A DNA stretch of 64,000 nt from assembly GCF_016808095.1 (NCBI RefSeq), contig NC_068973.1, positions 26,640,077 through 26,704,076 on the forward strand. Direction: 5' to 3'. Both the position numbers and the translations under genes were made by a program. Numbering within the stretch: position 1 is the stretch's first letter; every line of letters starts with the position of its first letter. The stretch is from Vigna angularis (Eukaryota; Streptophyta; Magnoliopsida; Fabales; Fabaceae). This document shows positions 12,801 to 24,772 of this stretch, piece by piece. Under the pieces are notes generated by a model. It had not been told where the DNA came from and did not search any database. It saw nothing but the letters and a program-made list of their open reading frames with translations.

Positions 12801-13757
12801 TCACGTGGGTGGTCCCTCTAAACGAAGAACGACACTTCCTTGGAGTTGTGGTAGTTGTCGTGGGCTCCAAATGCAACAATCTCCTCCGGCGTCCAAGGCA
12901 TCGGAAATTGGCTTAATGACAAGAATGCCCTCACCGATGGTGGCGCAACAAAAGGCGCTAAGAAAGGCCACAAGGGAAACGATGCCATACACTTCCTGGT
13001 GGGGGCTCCACAACACGCTGAACCCCAACGATATGATCTGCAATGGTACAGCCACTAGTATTATCGATGCCAACACGTAAATCCTCACCCTCAGGCCTTT
13101 GTTGATGACAAGAGACAAAACCCTCCAACAAGAGAATAAGAACCATGTGCAGTAGGTTATACCAAAAACTGCAAAGGCCACACTGGTAAGGAAGGGGTGG
13201 GTGCAAAGCACGGTGTCGAAGCCGTATCCGTCATTGAAAATCACCGAGGTTTCCACAGGGACACGGTTCTCCAACGGAGAGAAGGAAATGAGCAAAGCTT
13301 GGAGCGTGGCGATGGGGAGACAAATGAGGAGCACGAAGGTGATGGCCCAAGCATCGTTTGGGGTTTTCTTTTTAATAGAGGCATTGAGGAGGAACAAGAG
13401 GGTGACGAGGAAGGCGGGTTCGAAGAATCCTAGGGAAAGTACGATGTGGACTTTGCAGAGGTTGGCTTGTTGGGATATAGTAAAAGTGGGTAGAAAAGTG
13501 TAGATGTATTTTCGGCGAAAAAAAGGTAAGCGGAGAAGTTCAGTGATGGACCACAGGAATATGAACAAGACAAGGAGGAAGCGAACGGTCCAAAGGGAGT
13601 TGAAGTTCTGTAAATGCGTGAGGGATTTTGATTTTAAACGAAGGTGGAAGATGAAGCTTATGGATAACACCGAGAGGATTATAAGCCCAGAGATGAATGT
13701 TACGGTCACAAGGTCGAAAATTGAGTTGAGGAGTGGCAGTGCATGCGAGAGCAACAT
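12801..13757 (-). CDS. Plant seven-helix integral membrane protein, function unknown
   Basis: A single open exon of 318 codons, starting MLLSHALPLLNSIFD and ending EGPPT at a TGA. It has seven strongly hydrophobic segments, at about residues 8-35, 52-74, 105-128, 138-160, 188-215, 224-248 and 256-285. Basic loops (RLKSKS, RRKYIY, NKGLRVR) suggest a fixed topology. After the last helix is a cysteine/tryptophan motif (GGDCCIWSP) and a short soluble tail. No catalytic motif is seen. The layout resembles plant 7-TM proteins annotated as 'transmembrane protein' or candidate GPCR-like (Tmemb_40 type), but I cannot assign the family firmly. Codon use and the long uninterrupted frame support a real gene. 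No intron is needed, though an unseen 5' exon cannot be excluded. The neighbours are repeats and give no hint of function. Confidence 0.8.
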   Translation of the reverse strand: MLLSHALPLLNSIFDLVTVTFISGLIILSVLSISFIFHLRLKSKSLTHLQNFNSLWTVRFLLVLFIFLWSITELLRLPFFRRKYIYTFLPTFTISQQANLCKVHIVLSLGFFEPAFLVTLLFLLNASIKKKTPNDAWAITFVLLICLPIATLQALLISFSPLENRVPVETSVIFNDGYGFDTVLCTHPFLTSVAFAVFGITYCTWFLFSCWRVLSLVINKGLRVRIYVLASIILVAVPLQIISLGFSVLWSPHQEVYGIVSLVAFLSAFCCATIGEGILVIKPISDALDAGGDCCIWSPRQLPQLQGSVVLRLEGPPT

Positions 13758-14150
13758 GGATCGCTTTGTTTTTTATTTTTTTTATTTTCTTGTATGTATG
13801 ATATATGTATTTGTGCTTACATATATATACATATATACCTACATAAGTATCTACTTTTCCATAGATGGTGGTTGGTTGATGTATATATGTGTGTTTGTTG
13901 TTTCTTCCAGATTGATATAGTGTGTATATCACCCCACGAAATAATGTTGTTTCAGGTGGAAAAATGGGTGTGAGAGGAGATGGTGATGAGATTTGGGTGA
14001 CGCTGGCTCTGGTGGCGGCGGCGGCACTGGAGGAGGAGAGAGGGTGAGGTTAAGCATGGGAGTTTGGAGATGGATGGTTTAGGGTAAAAAGGCATGTAGG
14101 TATGTCGGTTTTGGTTGGAAGGGAGATGTATATATGAGTATGGGTGTTGT

Positions 14151-14216
<66 letters not shown>

Positions 14217-14400
14217 TCTCCCCTCTCTTCCAACCCTGGGGAGGTAGAGAACAACTACAAAAGATTAAGGTTTTGAAACAGGAGGAAGGTTGCAGATAGA
14301 CAGAGGAAGAGCTAACCTTTTTTTTCTTTTTTGGGTACAAGGAGGAGAGGCTGGTTTTTTGCTGTAATGAAAAGGATCCTTTAATTTCGGTTTCCATGGT
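13758..14400 (-). promoter_or_regulatory. 5' flank of the seven-helix protein gene
   Basis: Read on the minus strand, this region upstream of the start codon contains a long GA tract (14157-14220) typical of plant 5' leaders and core promoters. Nearer the ATG there are TATATATGT-type runs at 13820-13840. Antisense frames here are low-complexity and not genes. The transcription start cannot be fixed by eye. Confidence 0.35.
14157..14220. repeat. (TC)n microsatellite
   Basis: An almost pure TC dinucleotide run of about 64 bases with one TG interruption at 14203-14205. It reads as GA on the strand of the adjacent gene. Confidence 0.95.
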
Positions 14401-15359
14401 TGGTTGTCATTTATGAACACCACCACCACCCTCTTTTTTTGGTTCTCACATGCACAAATATATCTCCTTTTATAGATTTTTACACCTTTTCATCTCCTCA
14501 TTGCTATCATACTATCTATCATGCTCATTATCATCTATTTTATCTTCTGCCTCTTTTTTACCTAAACACTCACCACACTCTATTTTCAAATTTTCAAAAC
14601 CTTTTTCACAAATTAATAATATTAATTTGGATCATTGAAAATGAGTTTAGCATTTGCTTATCACATCACATGTAACACTTTCTTTTAAGAAAATTAAATA
14701 TGCACGAAAAAAGTTCTCATCAAAATCATTTTTACATGCTTGTTATCCAAATCGGTTAAAACAAAATAAGAGCATTGTTGTAAATAGATATATAATTTTA
14801 TTAATCTTATTTAGTGATCCATCATAGTTTAGTTTATATTGTTATACTATATTATTTTCAAGATATTATAATATGGTTTGCAAGTAATTGTTTTAGTTTT
14901 ATAAATTGTAAAAGTATTATATTTTTTTAACAAATAAACGCATTTCAACATTTTCTTGTACTCAATTACGCATTATAAATGCTTAGAATTTAAAAGACAT
15001 AAAGTTAGGAGTTGATATTTACAAATTACAAATGTCATGTTACGGATGAAACAAGATTTCATATTTATGTTGGAATTTGTCTACCGGATGATGTTTTGTG
15101 TTAGATTTATGACGTTCAATACAAGAAAGTTAAGCAAAAATTTCAAAATGTCATACAATTGGCTTATTTTCCTCTAATGTGATGACGAACATTAAAAAAC
15201 CAGAGCACTCATAATATATGTGCGATGCTAGTGGTAGTTAGTTTTAAAAAATAGAAAAGGAACAACATTTGAACCAAATATGATAGTCTTTAAAGCATCT
15301 GTTGTCAGTGAGAATTTGAATATCTTAACTTATCTTCTACAACAAACTTGAGCAATACC
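14401..15359. other. Intergenic, no gene seen
   Basis: AT-rich DNA. The short plus frames at 14400-14675 are made of C/T-rich low-complexity sequence and show no domain. Confidence 0.5.
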
Positions 15360-15910
15360 TTATGGATCATATGTTCGTATGGTCAATTTCGGATGGTCAA
15401 TCATCAATTGATATAATTCTAAGATCAATAATCTTTTAGGTCGAGTTTTTCTATATCGACCTCTTTTGGACCAAACTTTTTTAGACTGATCACTTTGTGT
15501 CAAGCTCTTTTGAATCAACCACTTTGGGTTAAGTTTTTCTGATCTACCACCCTTAAGTGACCACTCTGGATCAACCATTGGTTGCTCATCTTTTGATTGA
15601 TCTCTTGAAAGTATCACCCGTGGTGGGAAACCCTTGGCCAACTATCGTGAATGATTTGACCGATCAGTTATAGAAGGTCATTAATAATAATGGTGATCAT
15701 GAATTAACCTGTTAATTGTTGGTTAAGATATGATTGAGCCATGATTAAGTCGACAAAAGGATAAAAGCCCATAACAACTATTATATAAAAATGTCTAAGG
15801 TATGACGTTCACATATATGCACATAACATGCATCACTCCATTAATGATTAATCGATTGGTTATTTATCGACTTTAGTATCGACGTACCTTCTACATGTAT
15901 CATCCAAGCG
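15360..15910 (-). repeat. LTR fragment, same family as window start and 35.3 kb
   Basis: On the minus strand it carries GAAGGTACGTCGATAC, ATGCATGTTATGTGCAT, GTCATACCTTAG and ATAATAGTTGTTATGGGC in the same order as the plus-strand block at 35280-35440. No ends or target duplication were found, so it is a truncated copy. Confidence 0.45.
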
Positions 15911-18639
15911 GGTCTTAACGAACAGAAAACCAAAAGAACAAGAAAAATGAGCTAAACACAACAAGCAATCACGGACTTGACACAACTCGTCCGATCCATG
16001 ACACAACTTGTCTAATCAACACCTGAAACACCTTATATGGTACTTAATGTTGTTTGAGTCAACACTAAAAGAGTTGTACATTTAGATTCTTCGATGGAGC
16101 ATAATCACAATGATGTACCAAATGAGTCTAAGTTATGTCAAATATGTTCCCCTATATCTAAAGGCAATTGTACGATTAAGTTAAGAGAGAACTAACCATC
16201 CATGGTATCCTTTTGTAACATTGAACACGACTGGTGCTTGAGGAAGCTTAAAATGTTGTTTCTCTATTGCTTGCATCCAATATAGAAGTTCATCTAGTGT
16301 GTGAGACATTGAATACATTTCTTTGTATGGCCAAAACATTTTGTCAAACACAACTTCAGCATGGACGAAGGTATTAAGAATGTTTATTTATTTTTTATTG
16401 AATTAACTTTAATAATATTGTTTTGACTTTTGTTTACTGTTTAGGATGTTGTGCGTCATGAGAAAAATAGATTGTAACTATTAATAGGAGACAATATAGA
16501 TGATGCATCTAAAAATGATCCTATAACTCATTTTCTAAGGTTGAGGCAAAACACTTTGCAGGTCAATTAGGAGAACAAAGTTTTTGGTTTAGATAATTTT
16601 TTTATTCCTTTATATATTTCCCTACTAGATGCATTAGAGATCATCAAGGGAATTTTCTTCTTAAACATTTCTTTGATATATGGACAATGCAAGCTATGTT
16701 TTTTATTTAATTATGTTTCTTAATATTTTAATAATTATTTAACCTATTTATTGGCATATGGGCAATTGAACAAGGAAAAATATATAGAGGTATATGAATT
16801 TATCGAATACCATCATTCTTAAGTTCCGGAACACCAAGGTGGAGTTCCAAGAATACATACATGAATGAGTTACTTGAAGAGACATATATATTCGGCTCCA
16901 CATATAAATTGATTAATTGTCATTAACTTTTGTTATTTTATAATAATAATACTCATCACTAATTGGTTTTTCTTTTTGCATGCAAGTCTCATTAGAAGTT
17001 AATTGTTTATACTCAGAAAGTATTTTTTCTTTTGTGACTTTATTTTTTAAATTGCAAACCCAATAATGAAATGAAAAATTATTATTACAAGAGTTTTCTT
17101 TTCAAATATTATATTTAATTTTAAATTATATTATCAACTTATATTTGTATTTCTTTTAAATAGATTTGTGGTTCGCACCAATATTTCAAGGGAAATAATT
17201 TGAACGTAACTATTTCATCATCTACTAAATCATGATCATCATCATTATTAACTCTTTGTGCATAGGTAATATACTATATGCATGTTAAAATAAATTGAAA
17301 TTTATTTTTACGTTGAACTTTATCGTATTCCAAATGTTTCAGTTACTTCAAGATCTGACCTTATTATTAGATATTATTTGGTGCAAATATCATAACAATG
17401 AATAAGATATATTCTACAAATATTTAGTGGTTGGATCTAAGATTTATTTTTGTTTGTAATATCATATACTTTAGGTTAAAATAAACATTTTAGTTATTAA
17501 ACTTGTTTAAAATGATAAAAATATGTCTTTACTTTTCTATCTGAAAATAGACCATTGATGTAATTTTAAAAAATCTCAATTATAAGTGAAATAGAAAGAA
17601 CACACTGAACATCGATGAGATATTTTTACTTCAATTATGATCTTTTTACGTCAATTTTAATAACACATAACCGAGAAAAAAAACTACTATTATTTTTAAA
17701 ATTAAGATATGTTAGTTTAATACGTGACAATATTTAGTCGAAAACAATCAAGATGAAACATTACATTTTATTAATACTTGTGCAAAACATATTCTTATAA
17801 AATTTGGGTTGCTAATATTATTGTTTTAAGATATGTATCAACAATTTATGAAAAAAAATAAAAACTCAATTCATATGATAGTACATATTTATTTATAATA
17901 AAACTATTTTATAAACAGTGTCGCATAATATTTATAATATTTTAAATAACTATTTGTAAGCTTATTAGTTTGCTTATTAAGAACAAAGCTTCTTCTTTTA
18001 TTACATATTCTTTATCACAATATATCATCATTCTATTTTACTTGCCAAACTGTTTATGTGAAGCGCTTATATTTTAATAACTTACGTTGAGATATTTTAG
18101 ATAGACATAGAAGCAACGTAAAAAAATTGGTTATGGACTGACATGTAAAATCACTCGTAAAAAAAATACATATGACTTAAATTAATAACGGGTCCCAAGT
18201 CACTATTGTAAAAAAATTGTTATGGTAAATTTATAAATAAAACTGTTTTTTTTAATCAATAGAAACAACTATTATATCATGGATTTTCATCCTAATGAAT
18301 TTTTCTTTTTTTTTTTATATCAACACACTTTGACAAGTTAAAAAAATCTCCTTTAGGACATCCTAAGATCTTTTAGTTAATAACACACCTATTTTGTTTG
18401 GTTTAATGAAAGTGTATTATTTGTTTTTGACTTGTACGTCTTTCCATCTTTCCATTGCTATAACATTTTAGTTCCAAGTCTTTTCATCTATAATACAAAT
18501 CTAAATTTATTTGGGTCTTTTCATTATCTTTTGTTTTTCCACTAACATTCATCACGGTATTAAAAATATTGTTAAAGAAATTTTTTTCAATAGGCATGAA
18601 ATCAATATTATGTCTTAACAAATTATCCTTGCAATAGGA
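15911..18639. other. Intergenic, old repeat-like DNA
   Basis: No intact frame longer than about 60 codons and no recognisable domain. Parts near 16440-16570 and 16760-16900 have a more coding-like composition and may be very decayed transposon sequence. The rest is AT-rich. Confidence 0.4.
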
Positions 18640-20351
18640 TATATTCCAAAAGATGATTATTTTCGTCTAATTATGTCACTCACCATATTCATTTATTCTT
18701 TGTACACTATTTTCAGTTACTTTAGGATAACCTTTCACTCTATTGGTGTCAGGTTAGGTGGCACTCCATCCATGTCCACTTCCCCCTTTTTGAAAACATT
18801 CATATTCCTCCTAAACATATGGTTATTTGGTAAAATCCTTCAGTGGAAGTCAAAGCACGAATTTTTCCACATAATATAATCTAAAAGTCTTTGTATATAT
18901 GCTCCATGTAGTATGGGCATGCTAGTTTATAATGAGTACTCCAACCAAACATCATACCATAAGTAGGAAAATCATTAATTGTTCACATCAGCATGACCCT
19001 CGTTATAAACTTTTTGTCTCCTTGAAATATGATATGTTAGGACACTAGTCTACAACTTTTTCAAGTCATACATTTATGTCAATCTTTGGATTGAATAGCC
19101 CCGAAATGAGACAAGTCATAAACATGTAAGGTTTAAACATGCATATTTCGGGAGGAAGATTGTATAGGGTCATAATTATTGGCCAACATGAATATGATAT
19201 ATTTGATGTCTACACATATGGGTTAAAACCATCAGAACATAAATTGAGTCATACATTGTGTGGCTCGATGGAAAAATCAGGATATACTCTTTCAAAGTGC
19301 TTTCAAGCCTTTCATCACATGGATGACATAAAACACCATTTGTCGACCTATTCTTATATTGCTATGTCATTTCTCTTGCAATTTGTGTTGAAACATACAT
19401 TCTTTGTAGTCTTAGAATTATTGGCAAATAGAACATCAATTTTACAAGAACTTGTTTTTTAGTACTTATTCTCGTGTTACGTATTGATATCTTGGTTTTC
19501 GAAAAAATTTGCATTTAAACAACGTGTCATCATTCTTACCATATTCATTATCATAGAAGAGCATGAAACCATCCACACAACAATCAATCCTCTAGGACTA
19601 TAATCCCAACTTTGACATTAACCTTTTTGCATCATAGTAAGTTTTAGGTAAACCCAAGTTGATGTGTGTTACATCCACAAGCATTTTTGCAATAAAATCT
19701 AAGCATTAGTTAGGAACATTCCAATTATACTTGTAAGCTAATAGCCTGCCACACATTGATAATTTGGAGTCTGATACTCTTTCATACAACAATGTATTTG
19801 CATCGAACAATAGGTTATAAAATCTTTTAGTTTCATCATTCAGAGCCTTTTCCATGTTATCTGAATTTGATATTAGCACGACTCATGTTGCATAAGAGCA
19901 TGATGCACCACATCTTGTATCGAAATAATTTGGTCATTTGGTTCACCTTTCGTCTCCACACCCCTCCAAGTTACATCATTATCTAAATCATCTTCTGTCA
20001 TTCTTTCATCATAGTCCGTCCAAATCAAATAATTAGGCTTGAAACCATGTTTGTAGAGGTGAACCGTCATAACTCTTTCCTCCAAAATCTTTGTACAATC
20101 GCACTTAATACATGGATATCGAACTCCTCATCATTGTGAGAATAGTCTTGTTCACAAGCTTTGGTTATAAGATCTTCAACTCCCAATAGAAAATACTCTT
20201 TCAAAGCACATCTTCCTCTATGACACTTATCATACATCCATTCACGATTTGATGGAGCATGATCATGTTCAATACATATACCAGTTAACAAAAAGTTATT
20301 AGACGGTTGTATATTACGACAATTATTGTATGAAAAGCCTTTTCTAAACAA
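18640..20351 (-). pseudogene. Decayed CACTA (En/Spm, TNP2-like) transposase
   Basis: Minus-strand pieces appear in the correct transposase order. At 20340-19990 there is a transposase-associated domain: REWMYDKCHRGRCALKEYF, then after a frameshift near 20075 VHLYKHGFKPNYLIWTDYDE. At 19640-19480 come IDCCVDGFMLFYDNEYG and KCKFFRKPRYQYVTRE, which match the conserved 'VDGCMLYY...CKFC..PRY' block of the TNP2 transposase. At 19360-19130 there are HPCD...YI.IFPSS and a degenerate ...PYTIFLP. At 18830-18730 there is ILPNNHMFRRNMNVFKKGEV. Frameshifts and stops separate the blocks, so it is inactive. It lies left of the CACTA-type terminus at 20743 and may belong to a different copy. Confidence 0.7.
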
Positions 20352-21499
20352 AAACCTAAAATAATGTAGGTCCTTTTTTCATTGTCTAAAGTCGTGTTGT
20401 AACCTTTAAATTTAGATTGAATTTTTCCAACCATCTACATTATTTTAAAGCTCTTATTTTAAGCTTTAACTTTAAAGTAGTTCTTAAGTTATAACAAAAA
20501 TATAACTAAATGTCAACATAGTAAAACAAACTAAATCAACTTAAAGGGTGGTTGTATACATTAATTTTTGTGCAACATAATTTTAAATTGAAATAGATCA
20601 AGCATAACAATGTTACAAAATTAGAATACCCACTACCTTAAACTTATGTGGCACTAAAGCACTAAAACAACTTATAAATTACAAAATTATAATATTCAAA
20701 AACTCACTCCCTTTCAAGCATAATATTGGTGTAAAAACCTATCACTACAAGAAAAATGAAAATTATTTATTGATATTTACATATGGATTTTAATTCGTAT
20801 GTAACATAGGTATTACATACGGATTTTACATATAGATTTTACATACGGATTTTATCTACCGATATTTCTGTATGTAAAATCCATATGTAATGTTGGCACG
20901 TTTAGGCGTGAACTTTACCTAAGAATATAATACGTGTGTAAGCATTTAAAATACGTATGTAATCTAAAAAAAATTACCTACCAATCTTATATATGGATTT
21001 TCAAAATTAATTATTAAAAAATAAAAGTAAAAATGAGATATAGATATTGACTTGAAAACTTTTTTTCTCACGCTCCATCACCCAAAGAAATAGAAACTTT
21101 AAAAGGCTTTCATTCTTCATTCTCTCTTCTTCTCCGTTACCCAAGAAATAAAAACCCTCAAAACTTTTCATTCTTTATTCTTCCTTCTTCTCGAGATGCT
21201 TCATTGTCTTCATCTTTACTTGTTACTTCTCTTTTCATAAGGAGATGCAACTTTTCATAAGCTTATCTCGTCTCCATTTTCAATCACTCTCAAAATTCTC
21301 CAAAGACAACTCGGTAAACCCTTTCCCTTTTCTCTCATTTTTTGTGTTCAAGTATTGCTCAAGTGTTTTTCTACGTCAGCTACACCATCAAGTTCAAAAT
21401 ACATACCTTAATATGTTCTAATAACAAATAAACCAACTATGGTACTATAGTAGTAGTATTACCAATACGAGTTGGCAGTGTTACCAATGAGGAACATTG

Positions 21500-22460
21500 T
21501 GTTACCAATAAGGAGTATTGGTAAATCTTGAAGAAATTTGTTTTGATGATGCTACAAGAAGTTTTAGTTGAAGAAGATATTAGAATTAGTTAAAAGCAAT
21601 TTGTAGAAATTAAATGTAGTAGGAAATTCTTGTAAACCTTGTAAACTTGCATTTTTAACTGAAATAATCGATTATGGAATGGCAATAATCGATTATCACA
21701 AAGTCATACAGGAATAATCGATTATCTCTTCATATAATCGATTATCACATTTTGAAAACCCTGTAACGGACTTGAATAATCGATTATCACTTACAATAAT
21801 CGATTATTCATGGCAGTTGGGAGCTGACCTTTGGCATTCAGTGTACTTGGCTATATATTTTGATTTGGAGAAATCAGGAAAAAAAGTTGTTGAACAGAAG
21901 CTCTTGCAGAATACTGTTTGTCAGAGGAAGTTCTCAGAAGCTATAGTTCAAGTTCCCTTGCTTGGTCTCGTGAACAGGAGAGGCTCGTGTGTCGTGTGTC
22001 GATAGTCGGAGCAAGCTCTCTTCGAGTTAGCAAGGTGCTTTGCCTGGTCTCGTGAATAGGAGAAGCTCGCATTTCGTTTGTCGATAGTCGGAGCGGTTCT
22101 CTTCGAGTTGGCAGAGTGTTCTTCTTCCGGTTCGTTCGTCGAAGGAAGGTTTATTTATCTGCTTTATTCACTATTTGTTGTAATTTGTGAAACCATTTTT
22201 AGTGAAAAAGGTTAATCACTATTTATAGTGATTAACGACTGGACGTAGAATCTTTTGATTCGAACCAGGATAAAAATTATGTGTTGATCTTCTTATTCCC
22301 TACACTCATTTTATTGTACGTACATCAACTGTTTGATAAATTTTCTCTAAGAAAATTGTTTTTCTAAAACGGACCATTAAACTTGATTTGTGACCGTAAC
22401 ACGCTTTCTAAGTATTTTATTCCGCTGCGCGACTCTATAACGGTACCGATTGTTCCAACA
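21500..22460 (+). mobile_element. Solo LTR (inner copy) nested in the same family
   Basis: It runs TGTTACCAATAAGGAG...TTGTTCCAACA, 961 bp, with a perfect 5-bp duplication CATTG on both sides (21495-21499 and 22461-22465). It has the same internal order as the outer LTR: palindrome array, GTCTCGTGAA.AGGAGA blocks (duplicated here), GTGATTAACGACTGGACGTAG, GATTCGAACCAGG. It is less decayed than the outer copy, as nesting requires. The superfamily is not proved; the TGTTRCC/CCAACA ends fit an LTR retrotransposon, possibly copia. Confidence 0.7.
21664..21807. repeat. Array of six ATAATCGATTAT palindromes
   Basis: Exact 12-bp palindromes occur at 21664-21675, 21685-21696, 21714-21725, 21734-21745, 21776-21787 and 21796-21807, with spacings of 20-42 bases between starts, inside the 5' part of the inner LTR. 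Related sites are present in the outer LTR and at 59285-59325. Position upstream of the presumed LTR transcription start suggests cis-regulatory sites; this is inference. Confidence 0.85.
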
Positions 22461-24772
22461 CATTGGTGTCTGGAAGATATTATGGTCTTGATGATGCTAC
22501 AAGATGAAGAACGTGAAGACTTTTGTTGTATTTATTTAGAAGTATTTTGTAAAATTAATTGTATAGGAATTACTTTGTTGATGTAAGAACTCTTAGAAGT
22601 TTTCCTGTTTAGAGAGTCTTTGCGCAAATAATTGATTATTTGGTATAATAATCGATTATCACGAGCCTATTTGGAAAAGAGTTGCTCGCGCAAATAATCG
22701 ATTATTGATCAGAATAATTGATTATCACTGTCTAATTTAATATTGCCCAAGTTGCGCAAATAATCGATTATCACTCAGGATAATAGATTATCACTTTTTG
22801 AAAACCCCATAAAGGAAACATATAATCGATTATCACTTATGATAATAGATTATATTTCGCAGTTGGGAGTTGTCTTTTCATTTTCTGAACCTTGGCTTAT
22901 AAATAGTGTTTTCCACAGCTTTTAGGAAGTAACTTTTCATTTTGAGAGTATTAGAGCTTTGTTTTTAAGGGAAGCTCTCTTAGAGTGAAAAGGAATCTAT
23001 GTCATTTGACAATACAGTTTGTCTGAGGAAGTTTCCAAGTGATAGTGTTGCTCTTGTCAAGTCTTGTGAATAGGAGAAGCTCGCGCTTAGTGTGTCTAAG
23101 GTCAGAGCGATTCTCTTCAAGTTGGCTGAGTAGGTTCTTCCATTCGTTTGTCGAGGAAAGGTTCTTCCATTCGTTTGTCGAAGGAAGGTGTTTTATATTC
23201 TTTGCTCATTTCATTATCTTGTAATCTGTACAACAATATTTTTAGTGAAAAAGGTTAATCACTATTCATAGTGATTAACAACTAGACGTAGAATCTTTTG
23301 ATTCAAACTAGGATAAAATTTCTGTGTTGATTTTCTTTAACCTTACATTCTCTGCACTTTTAGCATATCAACTGTTTGATAAAAGTTCTATAAGAAAATC
23401 AAATTTTTAAAACGAACATTATATCTTGTTTATTGACCACTACACGTTTTTCGCTCTTATAATTGCTTTTTATTCTGTTGCACGACTCGCTGATACCTAC
23501 ATGCAGTTCTCTTCCTCCAACTAATAACAATAGCCAATGTTATACCTAAAGCCCTAAATTCACAAGTAATAACTACTCACCTAATCTTTTTTGATCAAGT
23601 AATCATAACTTATGTTATTTGTAATCAACAAAACATCATCTAGTACAAACAAAAAGTGAAAGAAATAAAAAACGACCAATTGGGGAACTGGGTAACATGC
23701 AATAAAACTCGAATTTTACATATGCAGGAGGGATTAAAGTCATGAAATGGATGGAAATCTACTAACTACCATATTGGATCATAACACAAAATGCAAAGAA
23801 TTAAAATGAAAAAACTATTAAAAGTATGAATTTTAGTTTCAAATCTTTTTACTTAAGATAAGGTGTCCTATACAGTTTTTATAAATTGAAAATATAGTGA
23901 TGGAGGTTTTGGTAGGTTGTGCATGATGGTCATGTGTAGTACTGGAAGTGATTTAGGTGTGGTATTCAAAGGTGAACAAAAATCAGGTGCGTAAACTTTT
24001 TCTTAATGGAATTGACTTCATATTACAAATAAACGAACCATCTAACAATTAAAATTACACTTTGAAAGACAAAACACAATCAACGAAACATACCTTAATA
24101 TGAATTTGAATCCTCCAAAAACCTAACACTGTTAGTTCCCTCAAAATATCCTACCAATACACAAAAGTCTTCCACATATAACATCAACCACACCATACAC
24201 TAATATGTGCCAATATGAGAAAACAATAGAAAGATTAGGGTTTTCAGAATTTACGAATTTTGGTATTTACAAAGGAACCAACATTACTTACCAAATGCAT
24301 AAACAACGAACCAAGTCCATATAACAATGAACAATGACTGACCATAACAACGAACTTATGATTCTCTGTGAATCAACATGAGATGAATTCATTACAGGGT
24401 GAACGAAGGTTAGGGTTTCCACGAACAAGATTAAATACTCATCAGAGATTGAGCGACGGTGAACGAGGCGACCTGAACGCGAGAGTGGGAGACTACGACA
24501 ATGCAAGAAAGGGAGGAATCAGTGAGTACAGTGAGAACATAAGGAAGTGCAGTGTTTGAAATGTTCATGAGCTGAGTAAACAAATTACTTTTATTTTTAA
24601 TTATGAATTAATTCAAAATTTGGATATACTCCTAGTTAAATTCCCATGCTAAGGTGCCAACATTACATACGAATTTTACATACGAAAATTTTGTATGTAA
24701 CTCAATTTTCAAAATCTGTATGTAAAATTCGTATGTAATAATTTGTATGTAAATAATATTTTTCTTGTAGTG

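Larger units (their letters stand above)
21479..23501 (+). mobile_element. Solo LTR (outer copy), itself split by a second solo LTR
   Basis: It begins TGTTACCAATGAGGAACATTG and resumes at 22466 with GTGTCTGGAAGATATTATGG, matching the uninterrupted start of the copy at 60045 (minus). It ends GATACCTACA. The flanks are GGCAG (21474-21478) and TGCAG (23502-23506), four of five matching. Without the insert and its duplicated CATTG it is about 1.06 kb. It carries several ATAATCGATTAT-type palindromes near 22620-22860, some degenerate (ATAATAGATTAT, AATTGATTA), and the leader GTGATTAACAACTAGACGTAG. No coding capacity is seen. Confidence 0.65.
20743..24772. mobile_element. CACTA-type non-autonomous element with nested LTRs
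   Basis: The left end is CACTACAAGAAAAAT and the right end ATTTTTCTTGTAGTG, a perfect 15-bp inverted pair of CACTA type. Both ends carry subterminal copies of TTACATACGRATTTTACATA in both orientations (20780-20980 and 24660-24760), as expected for transposase binding. The flanking triplets TAT and AAG do not match, so the target duplication is lost or the two ends come from different copies. Removing the nested LTR block (21479-23501) leaves about 2 kb with no transposase frame. The C/T-rich 21060-21330 stretch could be captured DNA but is not recognised. Confidence 0.65.

Noticed and set aside
12712..13503. Plus-strand frames of 67-122 codons opposite the membrane protein
   Set aside because: Antisense shadows of the 318-codon minus-strand gene; no domains.
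13952..14397. Minus-strand frames rich in RERERE
   Set aside because: They are translations of the (TC)n microsatellite.
21664..21807. CRISPR-like regular repeats
   Set aside because: Short 12-bp palindromes with unequal spacing inside a plant LTR; no cas genes and the wrong organism.
22484..22502. miR172-like word CTTGATGATGCT
   Set aside because: It is part of the LTR start block found in three repeat copies, with no precursor stem.
22908..22928. miR396-like word TTCCACAGCTTT
   Set aside because: The match stops after 12 bases and the site is inside an LTR; there is no opposite arm.
20743..24772. Clean CACTA target duplication
   Set aside because: The bordering triplets are TAT and AAG; I could not make them match, so integrity of the element as one unit is not claimed.
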